The position numbers and the translations under genes are program-made. This document shows positions 1 to 10,286 of a DNA stretch of 64,000 bases, piece after piece (positions within the stretch are counted from its first letter, which is position 1; every line of letters begins with the position of its first letter). Source of the stretch: Hippasteria phrygiana (Eukaryota > Echinodermata > Asteroidea > Valvatida > Goniasteridae). The notes below the pieces were generated by a model that worked only from the letters and a program-made list of their open reading frames with translations, was not told the DNA's origin and searched no databases. The stretch covers positions 2,356,001 to 2,420,000 of the forward strand of contig JAZGUH010000103.1 of assembly GCA_037893225.1 (NCBI GenBank). The letters run 5' to 3'.

Positions 1-66
1 GTTAGAACTCTTCGAGAAAATTCAAACCTCGCAACTAATTTCTTTCTGTGAACTCTGTGTGCGTTC

Positions 67-83
67 TCCCGTTTACTGCATTG
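67..83 (-). other. CENP-B-box-like 17-mer (representative copy)
   Basis: On the minus strand these bases read CAATGCAGTAAACGGGA. Compared with the human alpha-satellite CENP-B box (CTTCGTTGGAAACGGGA, from established knowledge) 11 of 17 positions match, including the whole 3' part AAACGGGA. Six of the nine core bases (TTCG, A, CGGG) match; the TTC of the 5' part does not. The site is present in a, b, d, e and h monomers, loses one G in c and g monomers (TTCCG on the plus strand) and is destroyed in f monomers (CCCTAATAATGC). Binding by any CENP-B-like protein is not shown; this could be chance. Confidence 0.3.
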
Positions 84-191
84 TGGCTGCTTAACGTTTG
101 CCAAATTTTCAGATGAACGCCCCTCCTTTCCCTGTTCATAATTGAATGGTATATTGACCAAATCCAGTAATTTTTACACGTATGGGTAGCT

Positions 192-199
192 TAGATCTA
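192..199. other. BglII-containing palindrome TAGATCTA (one per most monomers)
   Basis: The perfect 8-bp palindrome contains the BglII site AGATCT at 193-198. It recurs at the same monomer position in nearly every monomer. In h monomers, and in a few h-like tails such as those at 14263-14496, 51438-51672, 53779-54013 and 56119-56351, it reads GATTTAG and the site is lost. BglII should therefore cut this array to a 234-bp ladder with 468-bp fragments spanning h boundaries. Confidence 0.9.
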
Positions 200-1403
200 G
201 CGCAACAATTTCAGACCATCGCCAGCTTCACAGCGTTAGAACTCTTCGAGAAAATTCAAACCTCGCAACTAATTTCTTTCTGTGAACTCTGTGTGCGTTC
301 TCCCGTTTACTGCATTGTGGCTGCTTAACGTTTGCCAAATTTTCAGATGAACGCCCCTCCTTTCCCTGTTCATAATTGAATGGGATATTGACCAAATCCA
401 GTAATTTTTACACGTATGGGTAGCTTAGATCTAGCGCAACAATTTCAGACCACCGCCAGCTTCACAGCGTTAGAACTCTTCCAGAAAAATCAAACCTCGC
501 ATCAAATTGCTTCCTGTGAACTCTGTGTGCGTTCTTCCGTTTACTGCATTGTGACTGCTTAACGTTTGCCACATTTTCAGATGAACGCCCCTCCTTTCCC
601 TGTTCATAATTGAATGGGATATTGACCAAATCCAGTAATTTTCACACGTATGGGTAGCTTAGATCTAGCGCAACAATTTGAGACCATCGCCAGCTTCATA
701 GCGTGAGAACTCTTCGAGAAAATTCAAACCTCGCAACAAATTTGTCCCATGAACTCTGTGTGCGTTCTCCCGTTTACTGCATTGTGACTGCTTAACGTTT
801 GCCAAATTTTCAGATGAACGCCCCTCCTTTCCCTGTTCATAATTGAATGGTATATTGACAAAATCCAGTCATTTTTACACTGATGGGTAGCTTAGATCTA
901 GCGCAACAATTTCAGACCATCGCCAGCTTCACAGCGTTAGAACTCTTCGAGAAAATTCAAACCTCGCAACACATTTCTTCCTGTGAACCATGTGTGCGTT
1001 CTCCCGTTTACTGCATTGTGGCTGCTTAACGTTTGCCAAATTTTCAGAAGAACGCCCCTCCCTTCCCTGTTCATAATTATATGGTATATTGACCAAATCC
1101 AGTAATTTTCACACGTATGGGTAGCTTAGATCTAGCGCAACAATTTGAGACCATCGCCAGCTTCACAGCGTTAGAACTCTTCGAGAAAATTCAAACCTCG
1201 CAACAAATTTCTTTCTGTTAACTCTGTGTGCGTTCTCCCTAATAATGCATTGTGGCTGCTTAACGTTTGCCAAATTTTCAGATGAACGCCCCTCCTTTCC
1301 CTGTTCATAATTTCATGAGATATTGACCAAATCCAGTAATTTTCACACGTATGGGTAGCTTAGATCTAGCGCAACAATTTGAGACCATCGCCAGCTTCAC
1401 AGC

Positions 1404-3040
1404 GTTAGAACTCTTCGAGAAAATTCAAACCTCGCAACTAATTTCTTTCTGTGAACTCTGTGTGCGTTCTTCCGTTTACTGCATTGTGACTGCTTAACGT
1501 TTGCCACATTTTCAGATGAACGCCCCTCCTTTCCCTGTTCATAATTGAATGGGATATTGACCAAATCCAGTAATTTTCACACGTATGGGTAGCTTAGATC
1601 TAGCGCAACAATTTGAGAACATCGCCAGCTTCACAGCGTTAGAACTCTTCGAGAAAATTCAAACCTCGCAACAAATTTCTTTCTGTTAACTCTGTGTGCG
1701 TTCTCCCTAATAATGCATTGTGGCTGCTTAACGTTTGCTAAATTTTCAGATGAACGCCCCTCCTTTCCCTGTTCATAATTTCATGAGATATTGACCAAAT
1801 CCAGTAATTTTCACACGTATGGGTAGCTTAGATCTAGCGCAACAATTTGAGACCATCGCCAGCTTCACAGCGTTAGAACTCTTCGAGAAAATTCAAACCT
1901 CGCAACTAATTTCTTTCTGTGAACTCTGTGTGCGTTCTTCCGTTTACTGCATTGTGACTGCTTAACGTTTGCCACATTTTCAGATGAACGCCCCTCCTTT
2001 CCCTGTTCATAATTGAATGGGATATTGACCAAATCCAGTAATTTTCACACGTATGGGTAGCTTAGATCTAGCGCAACAATTTCAGACCATCGCCAGCTCC
2101 ATAGCGTGAGAACTCTTCGAGAAAATTCAAACCTCGCAACAAATTTTTCCCATGAACTCTGTGTGCGTTCTCCCGTTTACTGCATTGTGGCTGCTTAACG
2201 TTTGCCAAATTTTCAGATGAACGCCCCTCCTTTCCCTGTTCATAATTTCATGAGATATTGACCAAATCCAGTAATTTTCACACGTATGGGTAGCTTAGAT
2301 CTAGCGCAACAATTTGAGACCATCGCCAGCTTCACAGCGTTAGAACTCTTCGAGAAAATTCAAACCTCGCAACTAATTTCTTTCTGTGAACTCTGTGTGC
2401 GTTCTTCCGTTTACTGCATTGTGACTGCTTAACGTTTGCCACATTTTCAGATGAACGCCCCTCCTTTCCCTGTTCATAATTGAATGGGATATTGACCAAA
2501 TCCAGTAATTTTCACACGTATGGGTAGCTTAGATCTAGCGCAACAATTTGAGAACATCGCCAGCTTCACAGCGTTAGAACTCTTCGAGAAAATTCAAACC
2601 TCGCAACAAATTTCTTTCTGTTAACTCTGTGTGCGTTCTCCCTAATAATGCATTGTGGCTGCTTAACGTTTGCTAAATTTTCAGATGAACGCCCCTCCTT
2701 TCCCTGTTCATAATTTCATGAGATATTGACCAAATCCAGTAATTTTCACACGTATGGGTAGCTTAGATCTAGCGCAACAATTTGAGACCATCGCCAGCTT
2801 CACAGCGTTAGAACTCTTCGAGAAAATTCAAACCTCGCAACTAATTTCTTTCTGTGAACTCTGTGTGCGTTCTTCCGTTTACTGCATTGTGACTGCTTAA
2901 CGTTTGCCACATTTTCAGATGAACGCCCCTCCTTTCCCTGTTCATAATTGAATGGGATATTGACCAAATCCAGTAATTTTCACACGTATGGGTAGCTTAG
3001 ATCTAGCGCAACAATTTCAGACCATCGCCAGCTCCATAGC
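1404..3040 (+). repeat. 935-bp four-monomer tandem repeat g'-f-g-h/f
   Basis: Monomers g'(1404), f(1638), g(1872) and an h/f chimera (2106-2338, 233 bp) are followed by g'(2339), f(2573) and g(2807), then a normal h at 3041. The rare TTTGCTAAATT variant sits at 1737 and again at 2672, exactly 935 bp apart. The h/f chimera begins like h (GTGAG, TTTTTCCCATG) but ends like f (GTGGCTGC, TTTCATGAGA), which marks the crossover that created the short unit. Confidence 0.85.
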
Positions 3041-4910
3041 GTGAGAACTCTTCGAGAAAATTCAAACCTCGCAACAAATTTTTCCCATGAACTCTGTGTG
3101 CGTTCTCCCGTTTACTGCATTGTGACTGCTTAACGTTTGCCAAATTTTCAGATGAACGCCCCTCCTTTCCCTGTTCATAATTGAATGGTATATTGACCAA
3201 ATCCAGTCATTTTTACACTGATGGGTAGCTTAGATTTAGCGCAACAATTTCAGACCATCGCCAGCTTCACAGAGTTAGAACTCTTCGAGAAAATTCAAAC
3301 CTCGCAACTAATTTCTTTCTGTGAACTCTGTGTGCGTTCTCCCGTTTACTGCATTGTGGCTGCTTAACGTTTGCCAAATTTTCAGATGAACGCCCCTCCT
3401 TTCCCTGTTCATAATTGAATGGTATATTGACCAAATCCAGTAATTTTTACACGTATGGGTAGCTTAGATCTAGCGCAACAATTTCAGACCATCGCCAGCT
3501 TCACAGCGTTAGAACTCTTCGAGAAAATTCAAACCTCGCAACTAATTTCTTTCTGTGAACTCTGTGTGCGTTCTCCCGTTTACTGCATTGTGGCTGCTTA
3601 ACGTTTGGCAAATTTTCAGATGAACGCCCCTCCTTTCCCTGTTCATAATTGAATGGGATATTGACCAAATCCAGTAATTTTTACACGTATGGGTAGCTTA
3701 GATCTAGCGCAACAATTTCAGACCACCGCCAGCTTCACAGCGTTAGAACTCTTCCTGAAAAATCAAACCTCGCATCAAATTTCTTTCTGTGAACTCTGTG
3801 TGCGTTCTTCCGTTTACTGCATTGTGACTGCTTAACGTTTGCCACATTTTCAGATGAACGCCCCTCCTTTCCCTGTTCATAATTGAATGGGATATTGACC
3901 AAATCCAGTAATTTTCACACGTATGGGTAGCTTAGATCTAGCGCAACAATTTGAGACCATCGCCAGCTTCATAGCGTGAGAACTCTTCGAGAAAATTCAA
4001 ACCTCGCAACAAATTTGTCCCATGAACTCTGTGTGCGTTCTCCCGTTTACTGCATTGTGACTGCTTAACGTTTGCCAAATTTTCAGATGAATGCCCCTCC
4101 TTTCCCTGTTCATAATTGAATGGTATATTGACAAAATCCAGTCATTTTTACACTGATGGGTAGCTTAGATCTAGCGCAACAATTTCAGACCATCGCCAGC
4201 TTCACAGCGTTAGAACTCTTCGAGAAAATTCAAACCTCGCAACACATTTCTTCCTGTGAACCATGTGTGCGTTCTCCCGTTTACTGCATTGTGGCTGCTT
4301 AACGTTTGCCAAATTTTCAGAAGAACGCCCCTCCCTTCCCTGTTCATAATTATATGGTATATTGACCAAATCCAGTAATTTTCACACGTATGGGTAGCTT
4401 AGATCTAGCGCAACAATTTGAGACCATCGCCAGCTTCACAGCGTTAGAACTCTTCGAGAAAATTCAAACCTCGCAACTAATTTCTTTCTGTTAACTCTGT
4501 GTGCGTTCTCCCTAATAATGCATTGTGGCTGCTTAACGTTTGCCAAATTTTCAGATGAACGCCCCTCCTTTCCCTGTTCATAATTTCATGAGATATTGAC
4601 CAAATCCAGTAATTTTCACACGTATGGGTAGCTTAGATCTAGCGCAACAATTTGAGACCATCGCCAGCTTCACAGCGTTAGAACTCTTCGAGAAAATTCA
4701 AACCTCGCAACTAATTTCTTTCTGTGAACTCTGTGTGCGTTCTTCCGTTTACTGCATTGTGACTGCTTAACGTTTGCCACATTTTCAGATGAACGCCCCT
4801 CCTTTCCCTGTTCATAATTGAATGGGATATTGACCAAATCCAGTAATTTTCACACGTATGGGTAGCTTAGATCTAGCGCAACAATTTGAGACCATCGCCA
4901 GCTCCATAGC
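3041..4910 (+). repeat. Module Y 8-mer HOR copy 1 (h-a-b-c-d-e-f-g)
   Basis: Monomer starts: h 3041, a 3274, b 3508, c 3742, d 3976, e 4209, f 4443, g 4677. The length of 1870 bp equals eight times 234 minus two, because h and d are each 233 bp. This is the type copy of module Y. Its c monomer has TTCTTTCTG where most later copies have TTCTTCCTG. Confidence 0.9.
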
Positions 4911-6780
4911 GTGAGAACTCTTCGAGAAAATTCAAACCTCGCAACAAATTTTTCCCATGAACTCTGTGTGCGTTCTCCCGTTTACTGCATTGTGACTGCT
5001 TAACGTTTGCCAAATTTTCAGATGAACGCCCCTCCTTTCCCTGTTCATAATTGAATGGTATATTGACCAAATCCAGTCATTTTTACACTGATGGGTAGCT
5101 TAGATTTAGCGCAACAATTTCAGACCATCGCCAGCTTCACAGAGTTAGAACTCTTCGAGAAAATTCAAACCTCGCAACTAATTTCTTTCTGTGAACTCTG
5201 TGTGCGTTCTCCCGTTTACTGCATTGTGGCTGCTTAACGTTTGCCAAATTTTCAGATGAACGCCCCTCCTTTCCCTGTTCATAATTGAATGGTATATTGA
5301 CCAAATCCAGTAATTTTTACACGTATGGGTAGCTTAGATCTAGCGCAACAATTTCAGACCATCGCCAGCTTCACAGCGTTAGAACTCTTCGAGAAAATTC
5401 AAACCTCGCAACTAATTTCTTTCTGTGAACTCTGTGTGCGTTCTCCCGTTTACTGCATTGTGGCTGCTTAACGTTTGGCAAATTTTCAGATGAACGCCCC
5501 TCCTTTCCCTGTTCATAATTGAATGGGATATTGACCAAATCCAGTCATTTTTACACGTATGGGTAGCTTAGATCTAGCGCAACAATTTCAGACCACCGCC
5601 AGCTTCACAGCGTTAGAACTCTTCCTGAAAAATCAAACCTCGCATCAAATTTCTTCCTGTGAACTCTGTGTGCGTTCTTCCGTTTACTGCATTGTGACTG
5701 CTTAACGTTTGCCACATTTTCAGATGAACGCCCCTCCTTTCCCTGTTCATAATTGAATGGGATATTGACCAAATCCAGTAATTTTCACACGTATGGGTAG
5801 CTTAGATCTAGCGCAACAATTTGAGACCATCGCCAGCTTCATAGCGTGAGAACTCTTCGAGAAAATTCAAACCTCGCAACAAATTTGTCCCATGAACTCT
5901 GTGTGCGTTCTCCCGTTTACTGCATTGTGACTGCTTAACGTTTGCCAAATTTTCAGATGAATGCCCCTCCTTTCCCTGTTCATAATTGAATGGTATATTG
6001 ACAAAATCCAGTCATTTTTACACTGATGGGTAGCTTAGATCTAGCGCAACAATTTCAGACCATCGCCAGCTTCACAGCGTTAGAACTCTTCGAGAAAATT
6101 CAAACCTCGCAACGCATTTCTTCCTGTGAACCATGTGTGCGTTCTCCCGTTTACTGCATTGTGGCTGCTTAACGTTTGCCAAATTTTCAGAAGAACGCCC
6201 CTCCCTTCCCTGTTCATAATTATATGGTATATTGACCAAATCCAGTAATTTTCACACGTATGGGTAGCTTAGATCTAGCGCAACAATTTGAGACCATCGC
6301 CAGCTTCACAGCGTTAGAACTCTTCGAGAAAATTCAAACCTCGCAACTAATTTCTTTCTGTTAACTCTGTGTGCGTTCTCCCTAATAATGCATTGTGGCT
6401 GCTTAACGTTTGCCAAATTTTCAGATGAACGCCCCTCCTTTCCCTGTTCATAATTTCATGAGATATTGACCAAATCCAGTAATTTTCACACGTATGGGTA
6501 GCTTAGATCTAGCGCAACAATTTGAGACCATCGCCAGCTTCACAGCGTTAGAACTCTTCGAGAAAATTCAAACCTCGCAACTAATTTCTTTCTGTGAACT
6601 CTGTGTGCGTTCTTCCGTTTACTGCATTGTGACTGCTTAACGTTTGCCACATTTTCAGATGAACGCCCCTCCTTTCCCTGTTCATAATTGAATGGGATAT
6701 TGACCAAATCCAGTAATTTTCACACGTATGGGTAGCTTAGATCTAGCGCAACAATTTGAGACCATCGCCAGCTCCATAGC
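4911..6780 (+). repeat. Module Y 8-mer HOR copy 2
   Basis: Same order and length (1870 bp) as the preceding copy, starting with h at 4911. Only scattered single-base differences from copy 1 were seen, such as TCATTTTTACACG in b near 5544 and AACGCATTTC in e near 6111. Copies of the same monomer type in adjacent units are far more alike than neighbouring monomers, which defines a higher-order repeat. Confidence 0.9.
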
Positions 6781-7013
6781 GTGAGAACTCTTCGAGAAAA
6801 TTCAAACCTCGCAACAAATTTTTCCCATGAACTCTGTGTGCGTTCTCCCGTTTACTGCATTGTGACTGCTTAACGTTTGCCAAATTTTCAGATGAACGCC
6901 CCTCCTTTCCCTGTTCATAATTGAATGGTATATTGACCAAATCCAGTAATTTTTACACGTATGGGTAGCTTAGATCTAGCGCAACAATTTCAGACCATCG
7001 CCAGCTTCACAGC
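6781..7013 (+). repeat. Chimeric h/a monomer at a recombination junction
   Basis: The first part is h (GTGAG start, TTTTTCCCATG segment, GTGACTGC with A at about 6865). The second part is a (TAATTTTTACACG from about 6948, GATCTAGCG, CACAGCG). Compared with neighbouring 8-mers one whole monomer is missing while the 234-bp register is kept. This is the cleanest readable crossover junction in the 8-mer region. Confidence 0.85.
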
Positions 7014-8416
7014 GTTAGAACTCTTCGAGAAAATTCAAACCTCGCAACTAATTTCTTTCTGTGAACTCTGTGTGCGTTCTCCCGTTTACTGCATTGTGGC
7101 TGCTTAACGTTTGGCAAATTTTCAGATGAACGCCCCTCCTTTCCCTGTTCATAATTGAATGGGATATTGACCAAATCCAGTAATTTTTACACGTATGGGT
7201 AGCTTAGATCTAGCGCAACAATTTCAGACCACCGCCAGCTTCACAGCGTTAGAACTCTTCCTGAAAAATCAAACCTCGCATCAAATTTCTTTCTGTGAAC
7301 TCTGTGTGCGTTCTTCCGTTTACTGCATTGTGACTGCTTAACGTTTGCCACATTTTCAGATGAACGCCCCTCCTTTCCCTGTTCATAATTGAATGGGATA
7401 TTGACCAAATCCAGTAATTTTCACACGTATGGGTAGCTTAGATCTAGCGCAACAATTTGAGACCATCGCCAGCTTCATAGCGTGAGAACTCTTCGAGAAA
7501 ATTCAAACCTCGCAACAAATTTGTCCCATGAACTCTGTGTGCGTTCTCCCGTTTACTGCATTGTGACTGCTTAACGTTTGCCAAATTTTCAGATGAATGC
7601 CCCTCCTTTCCCTGTTCATAATTGAATGGTATATTGACAAAATCCAGTCATTTTTACACTGATGGGTAGCTTAGATCTAGCGCAACAATTTCAGACCATC
7701 GCCAGCTTCACAGCGTTAGAACTCTTCGAGAAAATTCAAACCTCGCAACACATTTCTTCCTGTGAACCATGTGTGCGTTCTCCCGTTTACTGCATTGTGG
7801 CTGCTTAACGTTTGCCAAATTTTCAGAAGAACGCCCCTCCCTTCCCTGTTCATAATTATATGGTATATTGACCAAATCCAGTAATTTTCACACGTATGGG
7901 TAGCTTAGATCTAGCGCAACAATTTGAGACCATCGCCAGCTTCACAGCGTTAGAACTCTTCGAGAAAATTCAAACCTCGCAACTAATTTCTTTCTGTTAA
8001 CTCTGTGTGCGTTCTCCCTAATAATGCATTGTGGCTGCTTAACGTTTGCCAAATTTTCAGATGAACGCCCCTCCTTTCCCTGTTCATAATTTCATGAGAT
8101 ATTGACCAAATCCAGTAATTTTCACACGTATGGGTAGCTTAGATCTAGCGCAACAATTTGAGACCATCGCCAGCTTCACAGCGTTAGAACTCTTCGAGAA
8201 AATTCAAACCTCGCAACTAATTTCTTTCTGTGAACTCTGTGTGCGTTCTTCCGTTTACTGCATTGTGACTGCTTAACGTTTGCCACATTTTCAGATGAAC
8301 GCCCCTCCTTTCCCTGTTCATAATTGAATGGGATATTGACCAAATCCAGTAATTTTCACACGTATGGGTAGCTTAGATCTAGCACAACAATTTGAGACCA
8401 TCGCCAGCTCCATAGC
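6781..8416 (+). repeat. Module Y 7-mer deletion copy (h/a fusion)
   Basis: The unit is 1636 bp: h/a 6781, b 7014, c, d, e, f, g. The first monomer begins as h (GTGAG, TTTTTCCCATG, GTGACTGC) and ends as a (AGTAATTTTTACACG, GATCTAGCG, CACAGCG). The switch lies between about 6866 and 6947, where h and a are identical. One monomer was lost by recombination in register. Confidence 0.88.
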
Positions 8417-10286
8417 GTGAGAACTCTTCGAGAAAATTCAAACCTCGCAACAAATTTTTCCCATGAACTCTGTGTGCGTTCTCCCGTTTACTGCATTGTG
8501 ACTGCTTAACGTTTGCCAAATTTTCAGATGAACGCCCCTCCTTTCCCTGTTCATAATTGAATGGTATATTGACCAAATCCAGTCATTTTTACACTGATGG
8601 GTAGCTTAGATTTAGCGCAACAATTTCAGACCATCGCCAGCTTCACAGAGTTAGAACTCTTCGAGAAAATTCAAACCTCGCAACTAATTTCTTTCTGTGA
8701 ACTCTGTGTGCGTTCTCCCGTTTACTGCATTGTGGCTGCTTAACGTTTGCCAAATTTTCAGATGAACGCCCCTCCTTTCCCTGTTCATAATTGAATGGTA
8801 TATTGACCAAATCCAGTAATTTTTACACGTATGGGTAGCTTAGATCTAGCGCAACAATTTCAGACCATCGCCAGCTTCACAGCGTTAGAACTCTTCGAGA
8901 AAATTCAAACCTCGCAACTAATTTCTTTCTGTGAACTCTGTGTGCGTTCTCCCGTTTACTGCATTGTGGCTGCTTAACGTTTGGCAAATTTTCAGATGAA
9001 CGCCCCTCCTTTCCCTGTTCATAATTGAATGGGATATTGACCAAATCCAGTAATTTTTACACGTATGGGTAGCTTAGATCTAGCGCAACAATTTCAGACC
9101 ACCGCCAGCTTCACAGCGTTAGAACTCTTCCTGAAAAATCAAACCTCGCATCAAATTTCTTCCTGTGAACTCTGTGTGCGTTCTTCCGTTTACTGCATTG
9201 TGACTGCTTAACGTTTGCCACATTTTCAGATGAACGCCCCTCCTTTCCCTGTTCATAATTGAATGGGATATTGACCAAATCCAGTAATTTTCACACGTAT
9301 GGGTAGCTTAGATCTAGCGCAACAATTTGAGACCATCGCCAGCTTCATAGCGTGAGAACTCTTCGAGAAAATTCAAACCTCGCAACAAATTTGTCCCATG
9401 AACTCTGTGTGCGTTCTCCCGTTTACTGCATTGTGACTGCTTAACGTTTGCCAAATTTTCAGATGAATGCCCCTCCTTTCCCTGTTCATAATTGAATGGT
9501 ATATTGACAAAATCCAGTCATTTTTACACTGATGGGTAGCTTAGATCTAGCGCAACAATTTCAGACCATCGCCAGCTTCACAGCGTTATAACTCTTCGAG
9601 AAAATTCAAACCTCGCAACGCATTTCTTCCTGTGAACCATGTGTGCGTTCTCCCGTTTACTGCATTGTGGCTGCTTAACGTTTGCCAAATTTTCAGAAGA
9701 ACGCCCCTCCCTTCCCTGTTCATAATTATATGGTATATTGACCAAATCCAGTAATTTTCACACGTATGGGTAGCTTAGATCTAGCGCAACAATTTGAGAC
9801 CATCGCCAGCTTCACAGCGTTAGAACTCTTCGAGAAAATTCAAACCTCGCAACTAATTTCTTTCTGTTAACTCTGTGTGCGTTCTCCCTAATAATGCATT
9901 GTGGCTGCTTAACGTTTGCCAAATTTTCAGATGAACGCCCCTCCTTTCCCTGTTCATAATTTCATGAGATATTGACCAAATCCAGTAATTTTCACACTGA
10001 TGGGTAGCTTAGATCTAGCGCAACAATTTGAGACCATCGCCAGCTTCACAGCGTTAGAACTCTTCGAGAAAATTCAAACCTCGCAACTAATTTCTTTCTG
10101 TGAACTCTGTGTGCGTTCTTCCGTTTACTGCATTGTGACTGCTTAACGTTTGCCACATTTTCAGATGAACGCCCCTCCTTTCCCTGTTCATAATTGAATG
10201 GGATATTGACCAAATCCAGTAATTTTCACACGTATGGGTAGCTTAGATCTAGCGCAACAATTTGAGACCATCGCCAGCTCCATAGC
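8417..10286 (+). repeat. Module Y 8-mer HOR copy 4
   Basis: Full 1870-bp h-a-b-c-d-e-f-g unit beginning at 8417. Its e monomer has GTTATAACTC near 9586 and AACGCATTTC, the latter shared with copy 2 (4911-6780). That sharing suggests the two 8-mers are closer to each other than to the 7-mer between them. The f monomer tail carries ACACTGATGGG, normally seen in d and h. Confidence 0.88.

Larger units (their letters stand above)
1..234 (+). repeat. Reference satellite monomer, type a
   Basis: This monomer serves as the coordinate reference. Composition by hand count is C 58 and G 40 of 234 (about 42% G+C). Landmarks: CTCTTCGAG at 8-16; a variable segment at about 34-52; TCCCGTTTACTGCATTG at 67-83; conserved CTGCTTAACGTTTG at about 87-100; a C/T-rich stretch at 118-133; GGTATATTGACC at about 148-159; the palindrome TAGATCTA at 192-199; and ATCGCCAGCTTCACAGC at the end. 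The top strand is C-rich, so the two strands differ in composition. No promoter, tRNA-like or ribozyme core is evident. Confidence 0.95.
1..1403 (+). repeat. HOR segment a-b-c*-d-e-f at the left edge
   Basis: Six monomers start at 1, 235, 469, 703, 936 and 1170. This is module Y order without its leading h, which may lie outside the window. The c monomer at 469 is unusual: CTTCCAG instead of CTTCCTG, and AATTGCTTCC instead of AATTTCTTCC. That variant is shared only with the c monomer at 14965, linking the two places by duplication. The d monomer at 703 lacks the ATGAATGCC variant of later d copies. Confidence 0.85.

Noticed and set aside
8..16. Hairpin CTCTTCGAG as a processing or cruciform signal
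   Set aside because: The stem is three base pairs with a three-base loop and is disrupted in c monomers (CTTCCTG). It is too weak to call.
107..120. Hammerhead ribozyme core, as found in some animal satellites
   Set aside because: CAGATGAACG resembles the conserved CTGATGA but has A for the required T, and the ACTGATGGG of d and h monomers lacks the following GA. I found no matching GAAA with flanking stems on either strand. A covariance-model search would settle it.
148..160. TATA-like promoter (GGTATATTGACC)
   Set aside because: It is a short AT-rich string in some monomer types only (others have GGGATATT or GAGATATT), with no other promoter context. Satellite transcription is possible but not visible in the sequence.
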